From Alphaproteobacteria bacterium (lineage in GTDB: Bacteria; Pseudomonadota; Alphaproteobacteria; Rhizobiales; Xanthobacteraceae): DNA of 64,000 nt. Below the pieces are notes generated by a model. The model had not been told where the DNA came from, made no database searches, and was given only the letters and a program-made list of their open reading frames with translations. This document shows, one piece after another, positions 34,163 to 42,831 of this stretch. The translations under genes were made by a program, and so were the position numbers. Where the stretch lies: NCBI GenBank assembly GCA_005884685.1, contig VBAH01000041.1, forward strand, positions 1 through 64,000. The letters are read 5' to 3'. Position 1 is the stretch's first letter. Each line of letters starts with the position of its first letter.

Positions 34163-35355
34163 AGTGCTTCCCCGCGCATCAGCTTCGGCTGCGCGGCGGG
34201 TTCGACGCCTTCGCGCATGACGGCGCGGCGCAGCGGCCCGATCCGGTCGAGCAGGTAAAGGCCGAAGCCGCGCGCGCCCTGCACCGGCAGGAAATCCGTC
34301 AGCAGACTGCGGTTGAGTGCATCCACCGCCACTGCACGCGACGTCACATCCGCACGCCGCATCCGGTCGTAGCGCGCAAGCAACTCGGGCGAGCCGGCAT
34401 CGGCGCCGTCCCGCCGCGCTTCGACCACGAGTTCGGCGATGGTCGCGGCATCGCGCAGGCCGAGGTTGAGCCCCTGCGCGCCGATCGGCGGAATGATGTG
34501 CGCAGCCTCGCCGATGAGCGCGATGCGGTTGCGCGCCAAGCTTCGCGCGGTCTCGATGGCGAGGAGGAACACCCCGCGGCCCTCCTCGACCGTGACCCTG
34601 CCGAGGATCGAATGCGCGCGCCGTTCGATTTCGGCGGAGAGGGCCGCCGGCTCGAGGCCGCGGAGGTGCTCCGCTTCGGCCGGATCGACGACGCAGACGA
34701 GGCTCGAGCGCAAGCCGAGCAGGGGGACCAGCGTGAATGGGCCGGACTCCGTATGGAACTCGGTCGAGGTGCCATGATGCGGGCGCGCATGGGCGATATT
34801 GAGCGTGAGCGCGGCCTGCGGATAGCTGCGGTGCTCGCTCTCGATCCCGGCCGCGGCGCGGCAGAGCGATTTGCGCCCGTCGGCGCCGACGACGAGGCGC
34901 GTCCTGACCGTAGCGCCCTCGTGCAAGTGGATCGTCACGCCAGTCTCGTCGGGCTCAACCGCCGTGACCGCGGTATCGATACGCTTGAGTTGTGACAGCG
35001 CGCCCGCGCGGCGATCCAGCGCCGCAATCAGATAGCGGTTCTCGATATTGTGGCCAAACGCATCCAGCCCGATCTCGGCCGCCGCAAACATCACTTCCGG
35101 TGCGCGCAGCAGCCGGACCGTGTCGTCGATCAGGCGAATGGCCGTGAGCGCCGCCGACTGGTCGCGGCACAGCGGCCACACGTCGAGCGCCTCGAGCGCG
35201 GCGACGGATCCGGACAGCAGCGCCGTCGTGCGGTTGTCCGCCGGCGGCCGTTTCGCGATCAGGGCCGTCTCGACGCCGGCCGCCGCAAGCGCAATCGCCG
35301 CCGTCAGCCCTGCCGGGCCGCCGCCGACCACCACGACCTCGCATTCGCGCTCCAT
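34159..35355 (-). CDS. UbiH/UbiF/COQ6-type FAD-dependent monooxygenase
   Basis: A 398-residue flavoprotein monooxygenase. The dinucleotide fold is VVVVGGGPAGLTAAIALA at the N-terminus, the DG-type motif is VVGADGRKSLCR, and the second FAD motif is ALIGEAAHIIPPIGAQGLNLGLRD, where Glu replaces the usual Asp in GD. This family hydroxylates the benzoquinone ring in ubiquinone synthesis (UbiH, UbiF, UbiL). Alphaproteobacteria often carry the broad UbiL/UbiM versions, so the exact position is not assigned. It converges with the uncharacterised cassette and is divergent from the DUF2182 gene. Confidence 0.88.
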   Translation of the reverse strand: MERECEVVVVGGGPAGLTAAIALAAAGVETALIAKRPPADNRTTALLSGSVAALEALDVWPLCRDQSAALTAIRLIDDTVRLLRAPEVMFAAAEIGLDAFGHNIENRYLIAALDRRAGALSQLKRIDTAVTAVEPDETGVTIHLHEGATVRTRLVVGADGRKSLCRAAAGIESEHRSYPQAALTLNIAHARPHHGTSTEFHTESGPFTLVPLLGLRSSLVCVVDPAEAEHLRGLEPAALSAEIERRAHSILGRVTVEEGRGVFLLAIETARSLARNRIALIGEAAHIIPPIGAQGLNLGLRDAATIAELVVEARRDGADAGSPELLARYDRMRRADVTSRAVAVDALNRSLLTDFLPVQGARGFGLYLLDRIGPLRRAVMREGVEPAAQPKLMRGEAL

Positions 35356-35434
35356 GCCTGTTCCTAATCAATCCATCAGGAAATGACGAGCCGCCCCGAT
35401 TTCGCCGCAGCGCTTGTTGGGCTAGGAACGAGGC

Positions 35435-36256
35435 ATGACCACCCACGCTGCCGCGCTCTGGCCGTTGCGCGCTCTCGCGCGGCCGAAGCTGCTCGCGATC
35501 GCATGCATCGGCGTGCTCGCCGCCGCGGGCTGGGTCTATCTTGGACTGATGCTCGCCGGGATGTCCGGCGCGGGCCTCCTGGAGGCGCTGTGCCGGCCGA
35601 GCTTCGGTAGCTCCGGCTCCAGCGCCGCGCAGGCTGCGGTCGTGCTGGCAATGTGGTGCGCGATGGCCCTCGCCATGATGCTGCCGACCGCCGCGCCGAT
35701 GGTCCTGACCTACGCGGAACTCGCCGAGACGGCAGCGCGCGAGGGCGAACCGGCTGCCTCGCCGCTGGTGCTCACCGCGGGATACGTAAGCGTGTGGCTT
35801 GGCGCTGCCGTGGCGCTTGCGGCGCTGCAAGTCGCGCTCGCGCGGTTGTCGCTGTTCGATCCGGCCATGGCGTCGGCGAGCCCGTTGTTTTCGGGCGCTG
35901 TGTTCATCGGCGCCGGCCTCTACCAGTTTTCAGCGTTGAAGCATGCCTGCGTCACGCAATGCCAGCATCCATTCCGGTTCTTCTTCGCCAACTGGACGTC
36001 CGAGCCGCGCGGTGTGTTTCGGCTCGGCCTGCAACAGGGCCTCTATTGCCTCGGTTGCTGCTGGGCGATGATGCTGCTGATGTTTGCCGTCGGGATCATG
36101 AACGTGATCTGGATGGCGGCGCTCGGCGCCGTGATGGCGATCGAGAAGCTTGGCACGACAACGCGGTTCTCACGGGCGATCGGCGCCGTCTTTCTTCTGA
36201 TCGGCGCAGCATTCATTGTCAGTTCAGTCGCGGCGCATTGGCCGCGGGTAGGATAG
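35435..36256 (+). CDS. DUF2182 predicted metal-binding integral membrane protein
   Basis: A 273-residue membrane protein with about seven hydrophobic segments. Family marks are the MWCAMALAMMLPTAAPM helix and YQFSALKHACVTQCQHPFRFF with its Cys and His positions between helices. The DUF2182 family is almost always found beside DUF1326 proteins, as here (11 bases to the next start), and is suspected to handle a metal. No experimental function is known to me. AGGAACGAGG precedes the ATG. Confidence 0.88.
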   Translation: MTTHAAALWPLRALARPKLLAIACIGVLAAAGWVYLGLMLAGMSGAGLLEALCRPSFGSSGSSAAQAAVVLAMWCAMALAMMLPTAAPMVLTYAELAETAAREGEPAASPLVLTAGYVSVWLGAAVALAALQVALARLSLFDPAMASASPLFSGAVFIGAGLYQFSALKHACVTQCQHPFRFFFANWTSEPRGVFRLGLQQGLYCLGCCWAMMLLMFAVGIMNVIWMAALGAVMAIEKLGTTTRFSRAIGAVFLLIGAAFIVSSVAAHWPRVG

Positions 36257-36267
36257 GGGACGGATCG

Positions 36268-36876
36268 GTGGCGGATAACTGGAAGCTCAAGGGTGATTTC
36301 GTTCTCTCGTGCAATTGCACGGTCTTTTGCCCCTGCGTGATCTCGCTCGGCCAGCACGAGCCGACCGAAGGGCGCTGCCAGGGCTGGGCCGGCATTCGCA
36401 TCGACGAAGGCCATCACGAGGATACCGATCTCACCGGCGTCAAGGCGGGACTGTTGCTCGACATCCCGGGGCCGCTCGCGCGCGGCAACTGGACCGCGGC
36501 CCTTTACGTCGACGACAAAGCCTCGATCTATGCGGTGAAGGCGCTGACGCGCATCTTCAGCGGCAAAGCCGGCGGGTCGACGGGGCTGCTGAAAATTCTG
36601 GTCGGCAGCTTTCTCGGGGTGCGCACCGAGCCGATCGTCTATGAGATCAAGGACGGCGCGCACATTTTCCAGATCCCCAAGATCATCGAGGGCGTAGTGA
36701 AGCCGATCAAGGGCAGGGAGCCCGGCCAGAACGTCGTCGTCAGCAATAGCGGATACTGGGTCGGCCCCGACGTGACCATCGCGCGCGCGGAAACCTCGCG
36801 CGTGCGCGCCTTCGGCCGCAACTGGAATTTCGCCGGCCGCTCGGCCGAACTGGTGCGGCTCGACTGGGGCAGCTGA
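36268..36876 (+). CDS. DUF1326 family protein
   Basis: A 202-residue soluble protein. The N-terminal Cys motif CNCTVFCPC (Cys15, 17, 21 and 23) is the signature of DUF1326 and could bind a metal. The GHHEDTDLTGVKAGLLLDIPG and VSNSGYWVGPDV segments are also typical. It begins with GTG (GGATAGGGGA upstream), 11 bases after DUF2182; the genes form the standard DUF2182-DUF1326 pair. The stop shares one base with the start of pcs. Function remains unknown; a metal-dependent partner to the membrane protein is inferred. Confidence 0.87.
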   Translation: MADNWKLKGDFVLSCNCTVFCPCVISLGQHEPTEGRCQGWAGIRIDEGHHEDTDLTGVKAGLLLDIPGPLARGNWTAALYVDDKASIYAVKALTRIFSGKAGGSTGLLKILVGSFLGVRTEPIVYEIKDGAHIFQIPKIIEGVVKPIKGREPGQNVVVSNSGYWVGPDVTIARAETSRVRAFGRNWNFAGRSAELVRLDWGS

Positions 36877-37592
36877 TGCGCGACCCCGGGGGCAAGCCGG
36901 ATACGCCGCTCACCGCGGCGCTGGCGTTTTCGGTCCATGTCTTCACCGCGTCCGGAGCGGTGCTGGCGCTGTTCGCATTGCTTGCGGCGATCGAACAGAA
37001 CTGGCCGCGCATGTTCTTCCTTCTCGGCGCGGCGCTGGCCGTCGACGGGGTCGACGGCATATTCGCGCGCAAGCTCGACGTCGCGCAGCGGCTGCCGCGC
37101 TGGTCGGGCGACATCCTCGACCTCGTCGTCGATTATCTCACCTACGTCTTCATTCCTGCCTTCGTGGTCGTCTGGAGCGGCCTGCTGCCACCGGTCGCCG
37201 CCATTCCCTGCGCGGTCGCGATCCTCATCAGCGGTGCGCTTTATTTCGCCGACCGCGGCATGAAGATGGAAGGCAATTACTTTCGCGGCTTTCCGGCGGT
37301 CTGGAACGTGCCCGTATTCTATCTGCTTCTCCTCAGGCCGGATCCATGGATCGCCGCGGCTGCGATTGCCGCGCTCGCAGCCGCGACGTTTTTGCCGATT
37401 CCCTTCGTGCATCCGTTCCGGGTCGCGCGGCTGCGTGTATTGACCGTTTCCCTGCTTGCCGTTTGGTCAGTGCTCGCATTTGTCGCACTGCTGCGCGACA
37501 TGATGCCCGCCCCATGGATCACGGCCGGATTGTGTGCGATCGCGCTCTACTTCCTGGGAGCGGGGCTTGTGAGACGCGCTGAGCATGCTTGA
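36876..37592 (+). CDS. pcs: Phosphatidylcholine synthase (CDP-alcohol phosphatidyltransferase)
   Basis: A 238-residue integral membrane enzyme that condenses CDP-diacylglycerol with choline to make phosphatidylcholine, a pathway found in rhizobia and other host-associated alphaproteobacteria. The CDP-alcohol motif is present from residue 56: VDGVDGIFARKLDVAQRL continuing to GDILDLVVDY, with the required Asp and Gly spacing. About eight hydrophobic helices follow. The NYFRGFPAVWNVPVFY segment is also typical of Pcs. The start overlaps the DUF1326 stop by one base. Confidence 0.88.
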   Translation: MRDPGGKPDTPLTAALAFSVHVFTASGAVLALFALLAAIEQNWPRMFFLLGAALAVDGVDGIFARKLDVAQRLPRWSGDILDLVVDYLTYVFIPAFVVVWSGLLPPVAAIPCAVAILISGALYFADRGMKMEGNYFRGFPAVWNVPVFYLLLLRPDPWIAAAAIAALAAATFLPIPFVHPFRVARLRVLTVSLLAVWSVLAFVALLRDMMPAPWITAGLCAIALYFLGAGLVRRAEHA

Positions 37593-38346
37593 TCTCCTGA
37601 CCGATCCCGCCGCGTGGGTGGCGCTTGCCACGCTCACCGCGCTCGAAATCGTCCTCGGCGTCGACAACATCGTGTTCATCTCGGTGCTGGTATCGCGCTG
37701 CTCGCCGCGCGACGCAAAGCGCGCGCGCCAGATCGGGCTCGCGCTCGCGTTCGTATTCCGCATCGTCCTGCTGCTCGGGCTCACCTGGCTGATGCGGCTG
37801 ACCTACCCCGTCGTCACGGTGCTCGATCGCAGCTTTTCCTGGCACGACATCATCCTGATCGCCGGCGGCTTGTTCCTGATCGCGAAGGCAACGCACGAAA
37901 TTCACGCCGAAGTCGAAGGCGAGGAGGTCCAAGGCACTGAAGCGAAGGCTTACGCTGCGTTTTCCATGATTGTCGCGCAGATTGTCGTCGTCGACATCGT
38001 GTTCTCGATCGATTCGATCGTGACCGCGATCGGCATGGCGCAGGACATCGAAATCATGATCGCCGCTATCGTGATCGCGATGATCGTGATGTACGCCGCG
38101 TCGGGGCCGATTGCCCGTTTTATCGCGGAGCATCCCACCACCAAAATGCTGGCGCTCGCGTTTCTGGTGATGATCGGCCTTGCGCTGGTGGCGGACGGAT
38201 TCGCCTTCCACATCCCGCGCGGCTACATTTATGCCTCGATGGCGTTTGCCGGCGCGGTCGAGGTGTTCAACGTGCTGGCGCGGCGCAATCGCGTGCGCAA
38301 CGCGGCACGCACCAAACGCCAGGGCATGCGGGAGCGTCATCAGTGA
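37585..38346 (+). CDS. TerC family integral membrane protein (YkoY/YjbE-type)
   Basis: A 253-residue membrane protein with about seven helices. TerC features are EIVLGVDNIVFISVLVSRC at the N-terminus and QIVVVDIVFSIDSIVTAIGMA in the second half, each carrying conserved Asp and Asn residues in helices. TerC proteins export Mn or other divalent metals, and some are linked to metallation of secreted proteins. The start lies inside the last codons of pcs and the stop overlaps the SDR gene. A metal role would fit the DUF2182/DUF1326 neighbours; this is inferred. Confidence 0.9.
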   Translation: MLDLLTDPAAWVALATLTALEIVLGVDNIVFISVLVSRCSPRDAKRARQIGLALAFVFRIVLLLGLTWLMRLTYPVVTVLDRSFSWHDIILIAGGLFLIAKATHEIHAEVEGEEVQGTEAKAYAAFSMIVAQIVVVDIVFSIDSIVTAIGMAQDIEIMIAAIVIAMIVMYAASGPIARFIAEHPTTKMLALAFLVMIGLALVADGFAFHIPRGYIYASMAFAGAVEVFNVLARRNRVRNAARTKRQGMRERHQ

Positions 38347-39077
38347 GCCAGGTTCTGCTGATCACCGGCGCGAGCCGCGGCATCGGAGCTGCGACCGCGA
38401 AGCTGGCGGGCGCGCGCGGCTACGACGTGGCGGTCAATTATCTGCGCGATGCGCAGGCAGCGGACGATGTCGCCGCTGCGATCAGGCAGGCCGGGCAGCG
38501 CGCCATCGCGATCCAGGGCGACATGGCGCGCGAGGAGGACGTGTCGCGCACATTCGCGACCATCGACAGCGAACTCGGGCGGATCACGCATCTCGTCTAC
38601 AATGCCGGTTCCACCGGCGGGTATTCGCGCCTGGAAGACGCCGACACCGCGATGATGCGGTCAGTGCTGGAGCTCAACGTGCTCGGGGCCCTGATGTGCG
38701 CGAAGGCCGCGGCTGAGCGCATGTCGACCAGGAAAGGCGGAGAGGGCGGCGCGGTCGTGCTCATCTCCTCGATGGCCGCGACCCTCGGCAGCGCCGGCGA
38801 ATATGTCTGGTACGCGGCTTCGAAGGGCGCGATCGACAGCATGACCATCGGCCTGTCGCGCGAGCTTGCCGCCGAAGGCATCCGCGTCAACGCCGTCTCG
38901 CCGGGGCTGATCGAAACCGGATTGCACCCGCCGGGCCGGCTCGAGCGTTTGGCGCCGATGATGCCGATCCCGCGTGCGGGCAAGCCCGAGGAGGTCGCTG
39001 AAGCGGTGATGTTCCTGCTCTCGGACGCGTCGTCCTACACGACCGGCACGAATTTGCGCGTTTCCGGCGGGCGCTGA
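38343..39077 (+). CDS. SDR family oxidoreductase
   Basis: A 244-residue classical short-chain dehydrogenase/reductase. The NAD(P)-binding motif is LLITGASRGIGAATA, the NAG motif is VYNAGS, and the catalytic Ser and Tyr-x3-Lys are in LISSMAATLGSAGEYVWYAASK. Length is typical. The GTG start overlaps the TerC stop as GTGA, so it belongs to the same overlapping run of genes from DUF2182 onward. The substrate is unknown; the sequence resembles glucose 1-dehydrogenase/FabG-type proteins. Confidence 0.9.
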   Translation: MSQVLLITGASRGIGAATAKLAGARGYDVAVNYLRDAQAADDVAAAIRQAGQRAIAIQGDMAREEDVSRTFATIDSELGRITHLVYNAGSTGGYSRLEDADTAMMRSVLELNVLGALMCAKAAAERMSTRKGGEGGAVVLISSMAATLGSAGEYVWYAASKGAIDSMTIGLSRELAAEGIRVNAVSPGLIETGLHPPGRLERLAPMMPIPRAGKPEEVAEAVMFLLSDASSYTTGTNLRVSGGR

Positions 39078-39162
39078 CATAGCCTTGCGTCTCTCTCGCC
39101 GGAACCTATGATCCCGGCCCGGCGCGGCCTCGATGCATGCGTCAACAAAAAGGGAGAATGCC

Positions 39163-40140
39163 ATGGTTGCGGCGGTGCGTGTTCACAAAGCGGGCGGTCC
39201 TGAGGTCCTGACCTACGAGGACGTCGACCTTCCGGCGCCGGGCCAGGGCCAGGTGCGCGTCAAGCAGGGCGCCGCGGGCATCAACTTCATCGACGTGTAT
39301 TTCCGCAACGGCGCCTACCCGCCGCCGGGTGGCTATCCGTTCATCGCCGGCAACGAGGGCTCGGGCGACGTCACCGCGGTGGGCCCTGGCGTGACCGACA
39401 TCAAGGTCGGCGATCGTGTCGCCGCCGTCTTCCCGTTCGGCGGTTACGCGGCCGAGCGCAACGTGCCGGCCGACCGCGCCGTGAAGGTGCCGGCCAATAT
39501 CAGCCACCAGCAGGCCGCCGGCATGATGCTCAAGGGCATGACGGCGCAATACCTGGTGCGGCGCACCTTCAAGGTCGACAAGGGCCACACCATCCTGATG
39601 CACGCGGCGGCAGGCGGCGTCGGCCTGATCCTGTGCCAGTGGGCCAATCACCTCGGCGCCACCGTGATCGGCACCGTCGGCTCCAAGGACAAGGCCGACC
39701 TCGCGAAGAAGAACGGCTGCCACCACACCATCCTCTACAAGGACGAGGACTTCGTCGCCAAGGTGAAGGAGATCACCGGCGGCAAGATGTGCGACGTGGT
39801 CTATGACGGCGTCGGCAAGACGACATTCCCCGGCTCGCTCGATTGCCTCAAGCCGCTCGGCATGTTCGTCTCGTTTGGCGCGTCATCCGGCCAGATCGAC
39901 GCGTTCAACATCAACATGCTGCAGTTCAAGGGTTCGCTGTTCGCGACCCGCCCGACGCTCAACCACTATGCGGCAAAGCGCGAGGATCTCCTCGCGATCG
40001 CCGGCGACCTGTTCGATGTGGTCGGCTCCGGCGCGGTGAAGATCGATGTCGCCGGAACCTATCCGCTCAAAGACGCGCGCAAGGCGCACGAGGACCTCGA
40101 AAGCCGGAAGACCACGGGGTCGCTGATCCTGGTGCCGTGA
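39163..40140 (+). CDS. NADPH:quinone reductase (zeta-crystallin-type, MDR family)
   Basis: A 325-residue zinc-independent MDR oxidoreductase. The substrate-domain marks are GINFIDVYFRNGAYP and GNEGSGDVTAVGPGVTDIKV. The cofactor-binding loop is ILMHAAAGGVGLILCQWA. The sequence lacks the Cys ligands of zinc alcohol dehydrogenases, as expected for quinone oxidoreductases. AGGGAGA before 39163 supports the ATG; an earlier in-frame ATG at 39133 has no such site. It stands 86 bases after the SDR gene, so is probably separate. Confidence 0.9.
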   Translation: MVAAVRVHKAGGPEVLTYEDVDLPAPGQGQVRVKQGAAGINFIDVYFRNGAYPPPGGYPFIAGNEGSGDVTAVGPGVTDIKVGDRVAAVFPFGGYAAERNVPADRAVKVPANISHQQAAGMMLKGMTAQYLVRRTFKVDKGHTILMHAAAGGVGLILCQWANHLGATVIGTVGSKDKADLAKKNGCHHTILYKDEDFVAKVKEITGGKMCDVVYDGVGKTTFPGSLDCLKPLGMFVSFGASSGQIDAFNINMLQFKGSLFATRPTLNHYAAKREDLLAIAGDLFDVVGSGAVKIDVAGTYPLKDARKAHEDLESRKTTGSLILVP

Positions 40141-40141
40141 C

Positions 40142-40867
40142 TTGCCCGCGTCGACCATCGAGATCGAGCGGCGCGGGCGCGTCCAGATCGTCGGGATGCG
40201 ACGACCCGATCAGGGCAATCGCATCAGCCAAACGATGGCGGAGGAGATCGTCGCGGCGCTTGAAAGCGCCCGGCAGTCTCCCGACATCGGCGCCTGCGTG
40301 CTCACCGGCCATGGCGATGTGTTCTGCCTCGGTGGCGACTACAGGAGCGCGGGCCCAACCAATGCCGGCCGGCTCGCGTTCGCGCGCGCCTTCATCGACA
40401 TGGCGCAGGCGATGGCGCGTCTCGGCAAGCCGCTGGTCGCGGCGATCAACGGCAACGCCCACGCGGGCGGCTTTAGCGTCGTTGTCGCCTGCGATCTTGC
40501 GGTCATGGCCGCAGACGCGACACTCGGGCTGCCGGAAGCGGCGAGAGGCCTGTTTCCGTTCCTCGCGCTTGCGATCGTGAAGGACGCGCTGCCGAAGAAA
40601 GTTCTGTTCGACATCGTCTATCGCGCCCGGTTGATGGATGCCGCCGAGGCGCGTGCGCTTCATCTGGTCAACGAAATCGTCCCGCGCGGCGCGGTGCTGG
40701 AGCGCGCAATCGCCATTGCCGAGCAAGCGGGTGCGCATAATCCGGACATTCTGCGGCTCGGGCGCGACCTTCACTACAATATGCGCGGGATGGCGCCTGC
40801 GCAGGCGCTTGAGGAGTCGCGCTTCGCGCTGGCCGCCGCATTGGCGGCCGAAGATGAGGCGCGATAA
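40142..40867 (+). CDS. Enoyl-CoA hydratase/isomerase family protein
   Basis: A 241-residue crotonase-fold protein. The oxyanion regions are CVLTGHGDVFCLGGDYRSAG and INGNAHAGGFSVVVACDLAVMA. A glutamate is kept at the position of rat Glu164 (LGLPEAARGLFP), but Glu144 is replaced by a Ser by my alignment, so one of the two catalytic acids is missing. Its TTG start is one base past the quinone reductase stop; an ATG at 40196 would give a shorter protein lacking the first strand. It shares the strand but not an obvious pathway with its neighbours. Confidence 0.85.
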   Translation: MPASTIEIERRGRVQIVGMRRPDQGNRISQTMAEEIVAALESARQSPDIGACVLTGHGDVFCLGGDYRSAGPTNAGRLAFARAFIDMAQAMARLGKPLVAAINGNAHAGGFSVVVACDLAVMAADATLGLPEAARGLFPFLALAIVKDALPKKVLFDIVYRARLMDAAEARALHLVNEIVPRGAVLERAIAIAEQAGAHNPDILRLGRDLHYNMRGMAPAQALEESRFALAAALAAEDEAR

Positions 40868-40984
40868 CGCCTTTCGGCGCCCCCGCCGCATTTCACCGCA
40901 GCGGCTGCCGGAAACCCTTTTGTCGGGCGGCGTTTTGTTGGAACATGAGGCTGCCAGCAAGTAAGCCGGCAGGGTTGCGTGCGA

Positions 40985-41332
40985 ATGGGCCGGATCACCA
41001 CACATGTCCTCGATACCGCGGCCGGACTGCCGGCGGCCGGTCTGAAGGTCATCCTCACACGCCTCGACGGAACACCGGCCGTCGTCGGCGAAGCGGTCAC
41101 CAATGCGGACGGCCGTGCTGGGAAGCCGCTGGTTGAGGGCGCGACATTCGCAACGGGACGTTATGAAATCGTGTTTCACGTCGGCGATTACTTTCGCGGG
41201 CGCGGCGTCGTACTGCCGGCTCTGCCGTTCCTCGATCTCGTGCCGGTACGCTTCGGCGTGACCGAGGACGCGCACTACCACGTGCCGCTGCTGGTCTCGC
41301 CGTACGGCTATTCGACCTACCGGGGCAGCTGA
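40985..41332 (+). CDS. uraH: 5-hydroxyisourate hydrolase (transthyretin-like)
   Basis: A 115-residue HIU hydrolase, the enzyme that opens 5-hydroxyisourate to OHCU after urate oxidation. The N-terminal ITTHVLDTAAG carries a catalytic His, VHFHVGDYF-like FHVGDYFRGRGV is present, and the protein ends with the family tetrapeptide YRGS. Length is typical of transthyretin-related proteins. I chose the ATG at 40985 over a GTG at 40979. It is the first gene of the purine locus, and its stop overlaps the XdhA start by one base (TGATG). Confidence 0.93.
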   Translation: MGRITTHVLDTAAGLPAAGLKVILTRLDGTPAVVGEAVTNADGRAGKPLVEGATFATGRYEIVFHVGDYFRGRGVVLPALPFLDLVPVRFGVTEDAHYHVPLLVSPYGYSTYRGS

Positions 41333-42831
41333 TGCGCGGCGAAATCCGTATCCTGCGGCGCGGCGAGGTGGTGAAGCTCTCGGGAATTTCGCCGACGCTG
41401 ACGTTGCTCGACTACTTGCGTCTCACCGAACGCGCGACCGGCACCAAGGAGGGCTGCGCCGAGGGCGACTGCGGTGCCTGCACAGTGGTGCTGCGCCGGC
41501 TGCGCGGCGAACGCCTGGTCTACGAGCCGGTCAATGCCTGCATCCTGTTTGCCGGTCAGGTCGACGGCTGCGAGATCATCACCGTGGAAGACCTCGCGCG
41601 CGACGGCACGCTGCATCCGGTGCAGCAGGCGATGGTCGATCTGCATGGCTCCCAGTGCGGGTTTTGTACGCCTGGTTTCGTGATGGCTCTGTTCGCGCTG
41701 TACCACCGCGCCGATACGCGGCCGGTCGATCGCCAGCGCGTGAACGACTGGATCGCCGGCAATCTCTGCCGCTGCACCGGGTACCGCCCGATCGTCGACG
41801 CGGCGCTCGCCGCCTGCGCTGAGACGGCAAACGACTGGTTCTCCACCGAAGAGCCGGACGTGCGACGCACCCTGGGCGACCTGAAGGACAGCGAGGACAT
41901 TTTCATCGGCACGCGCGAGCGTTTCTTCGCCGCGCCCGCGAGCATCACTGCGCTGGCCAAGCTTTATTTTTCGCATCCCGACGCCACTCTGGTTGCCGGC
42001 TCGACCGACGTCGGACTGTGGGTGACCAAGCAGCTGCGCGATCTGCCCAAAATGATCTGGCTCGGCCGCGTCAAGGGTCTGGAGGAAATCGAGGACCGGC
42101 GCGATGCCGTGAGTTTTGGCGCAAGCGTCACGCTCGCGGAGGCGATGCCGTATCTCGCAGCGCTCGACCGCGACCTCGGCGAGCTGACGCGCCGCTTCGC
42201 CGGCACGCAGGTGCGCATGGCCGCGACCGTCGGCGGCAACATCGCCAACGGCTCGCCGATCGGCGACCTGCCGCCCGCGCTGATCGCGCTCGGCGCAACG
42301 CTCGGCCTGCAGCGCGGCGATCGGCCGCGCACGCTGCCGCTGGAAAGCTATTTCCTCGATTACGGCAAGCAGGACCGCGCCCCGGGCGAGTTCGTGCGCG
42401 TGGTGCGCATTCCGAAGTTCGGCGAAGGCGAGCACTTCCGCTGTTACAAGATTTCCAAGCGCTTCGATTCCGACATCTCCGCCGTGATGGGCGCCTTCAA
42501 GCTGCGCCTTGACGGCACGCGCATCGCGGGCGCGCGCATCGCCTTCGCGCGCATCGCCTTCGGCGGCATGGCGGCAATCCCCAAGCGCGCGCGCACCACC
42601 GAGAAAGCGTTGATCGAGACCTATCTCGACCGGCCGGATACGTTGGAAGAGGCGATCGAGGCGCTGGCGCAGGACTTCTCGCCGATCGACGATCTGCGTG
42701 CGAGTGCGAAATATCGTCTCGATGCGGCGCGCGCGCTGCTGCGCCGGGCGCTTGCCGAAATCGGCGGAGCCTCGACGCGCAGGACGCGCGTGGTCGGGTT
42801 CCGGGAGGCGGCCGATGTCGCTCCAGCTTGA
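41332..42831 (+). CDS. xdhA: Xanthine dehydrogenase small subunit (2Fe-2S and FAD)
   Basis: A 499-residue subunit. The N-terminal ferredoxin domain has the plant-type cluster Cys (EGCAEGDCGACTVV), and the second 2Fe-2S domain has GSQCGFCTPGFVM and NLCRCTGYRPI. The FAD domain follows with AGSTDVGLWVTK and VGGNIANGSPIGD. It passes electrons from the molybdenum subunit to NAD during hypoxanthine and xanthine oxidation. The ORF overlaps the next gene by 17 bases, so xdhA and xdhB are translationally coupled. Confidence 0.95.
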   Translation: MRGEIRILRRGEVVKLSGISPTLTLLDYLRLTERATGTKEGCAEGDCGACTVVLRRLRGERLVYEPVNACILFAGQVDGCEIITVEDLARDGTLHPVQQAMVDLHGSQCGFCTPGFVMALFALYHRADTRPVDRQRVNDWIAGNLCRCTGYRPIVDAALAACAETANDWFSTEEPDVRRTLGDLKDSEDIFIGTRERFFAAPASITALAKLYFSHPDATLVAGSTDVGLWVTKQLRDLPKMIWLGRVKGLEEIEDRRDAVSFGASVTLAEAMPYLAALDRDLGELTRRFAGTQVRMAATVGGNIANGSPIGDLPPALIALGATLGLQRGDRPRTLPLESYFLDYGKQDRAPGEFVRVVRIPKFGEGEHFRCYKISKRFDSDISAVMGAFKLRLDGTRIAGARIAFARIAFGGMAAIPKRARTTEKALIETYLDRPDTLEEAIEALAQDFSPIDDLRASAKYRLDAARALLRRALAEIGGASTRRTRVVGFREAADVAPA

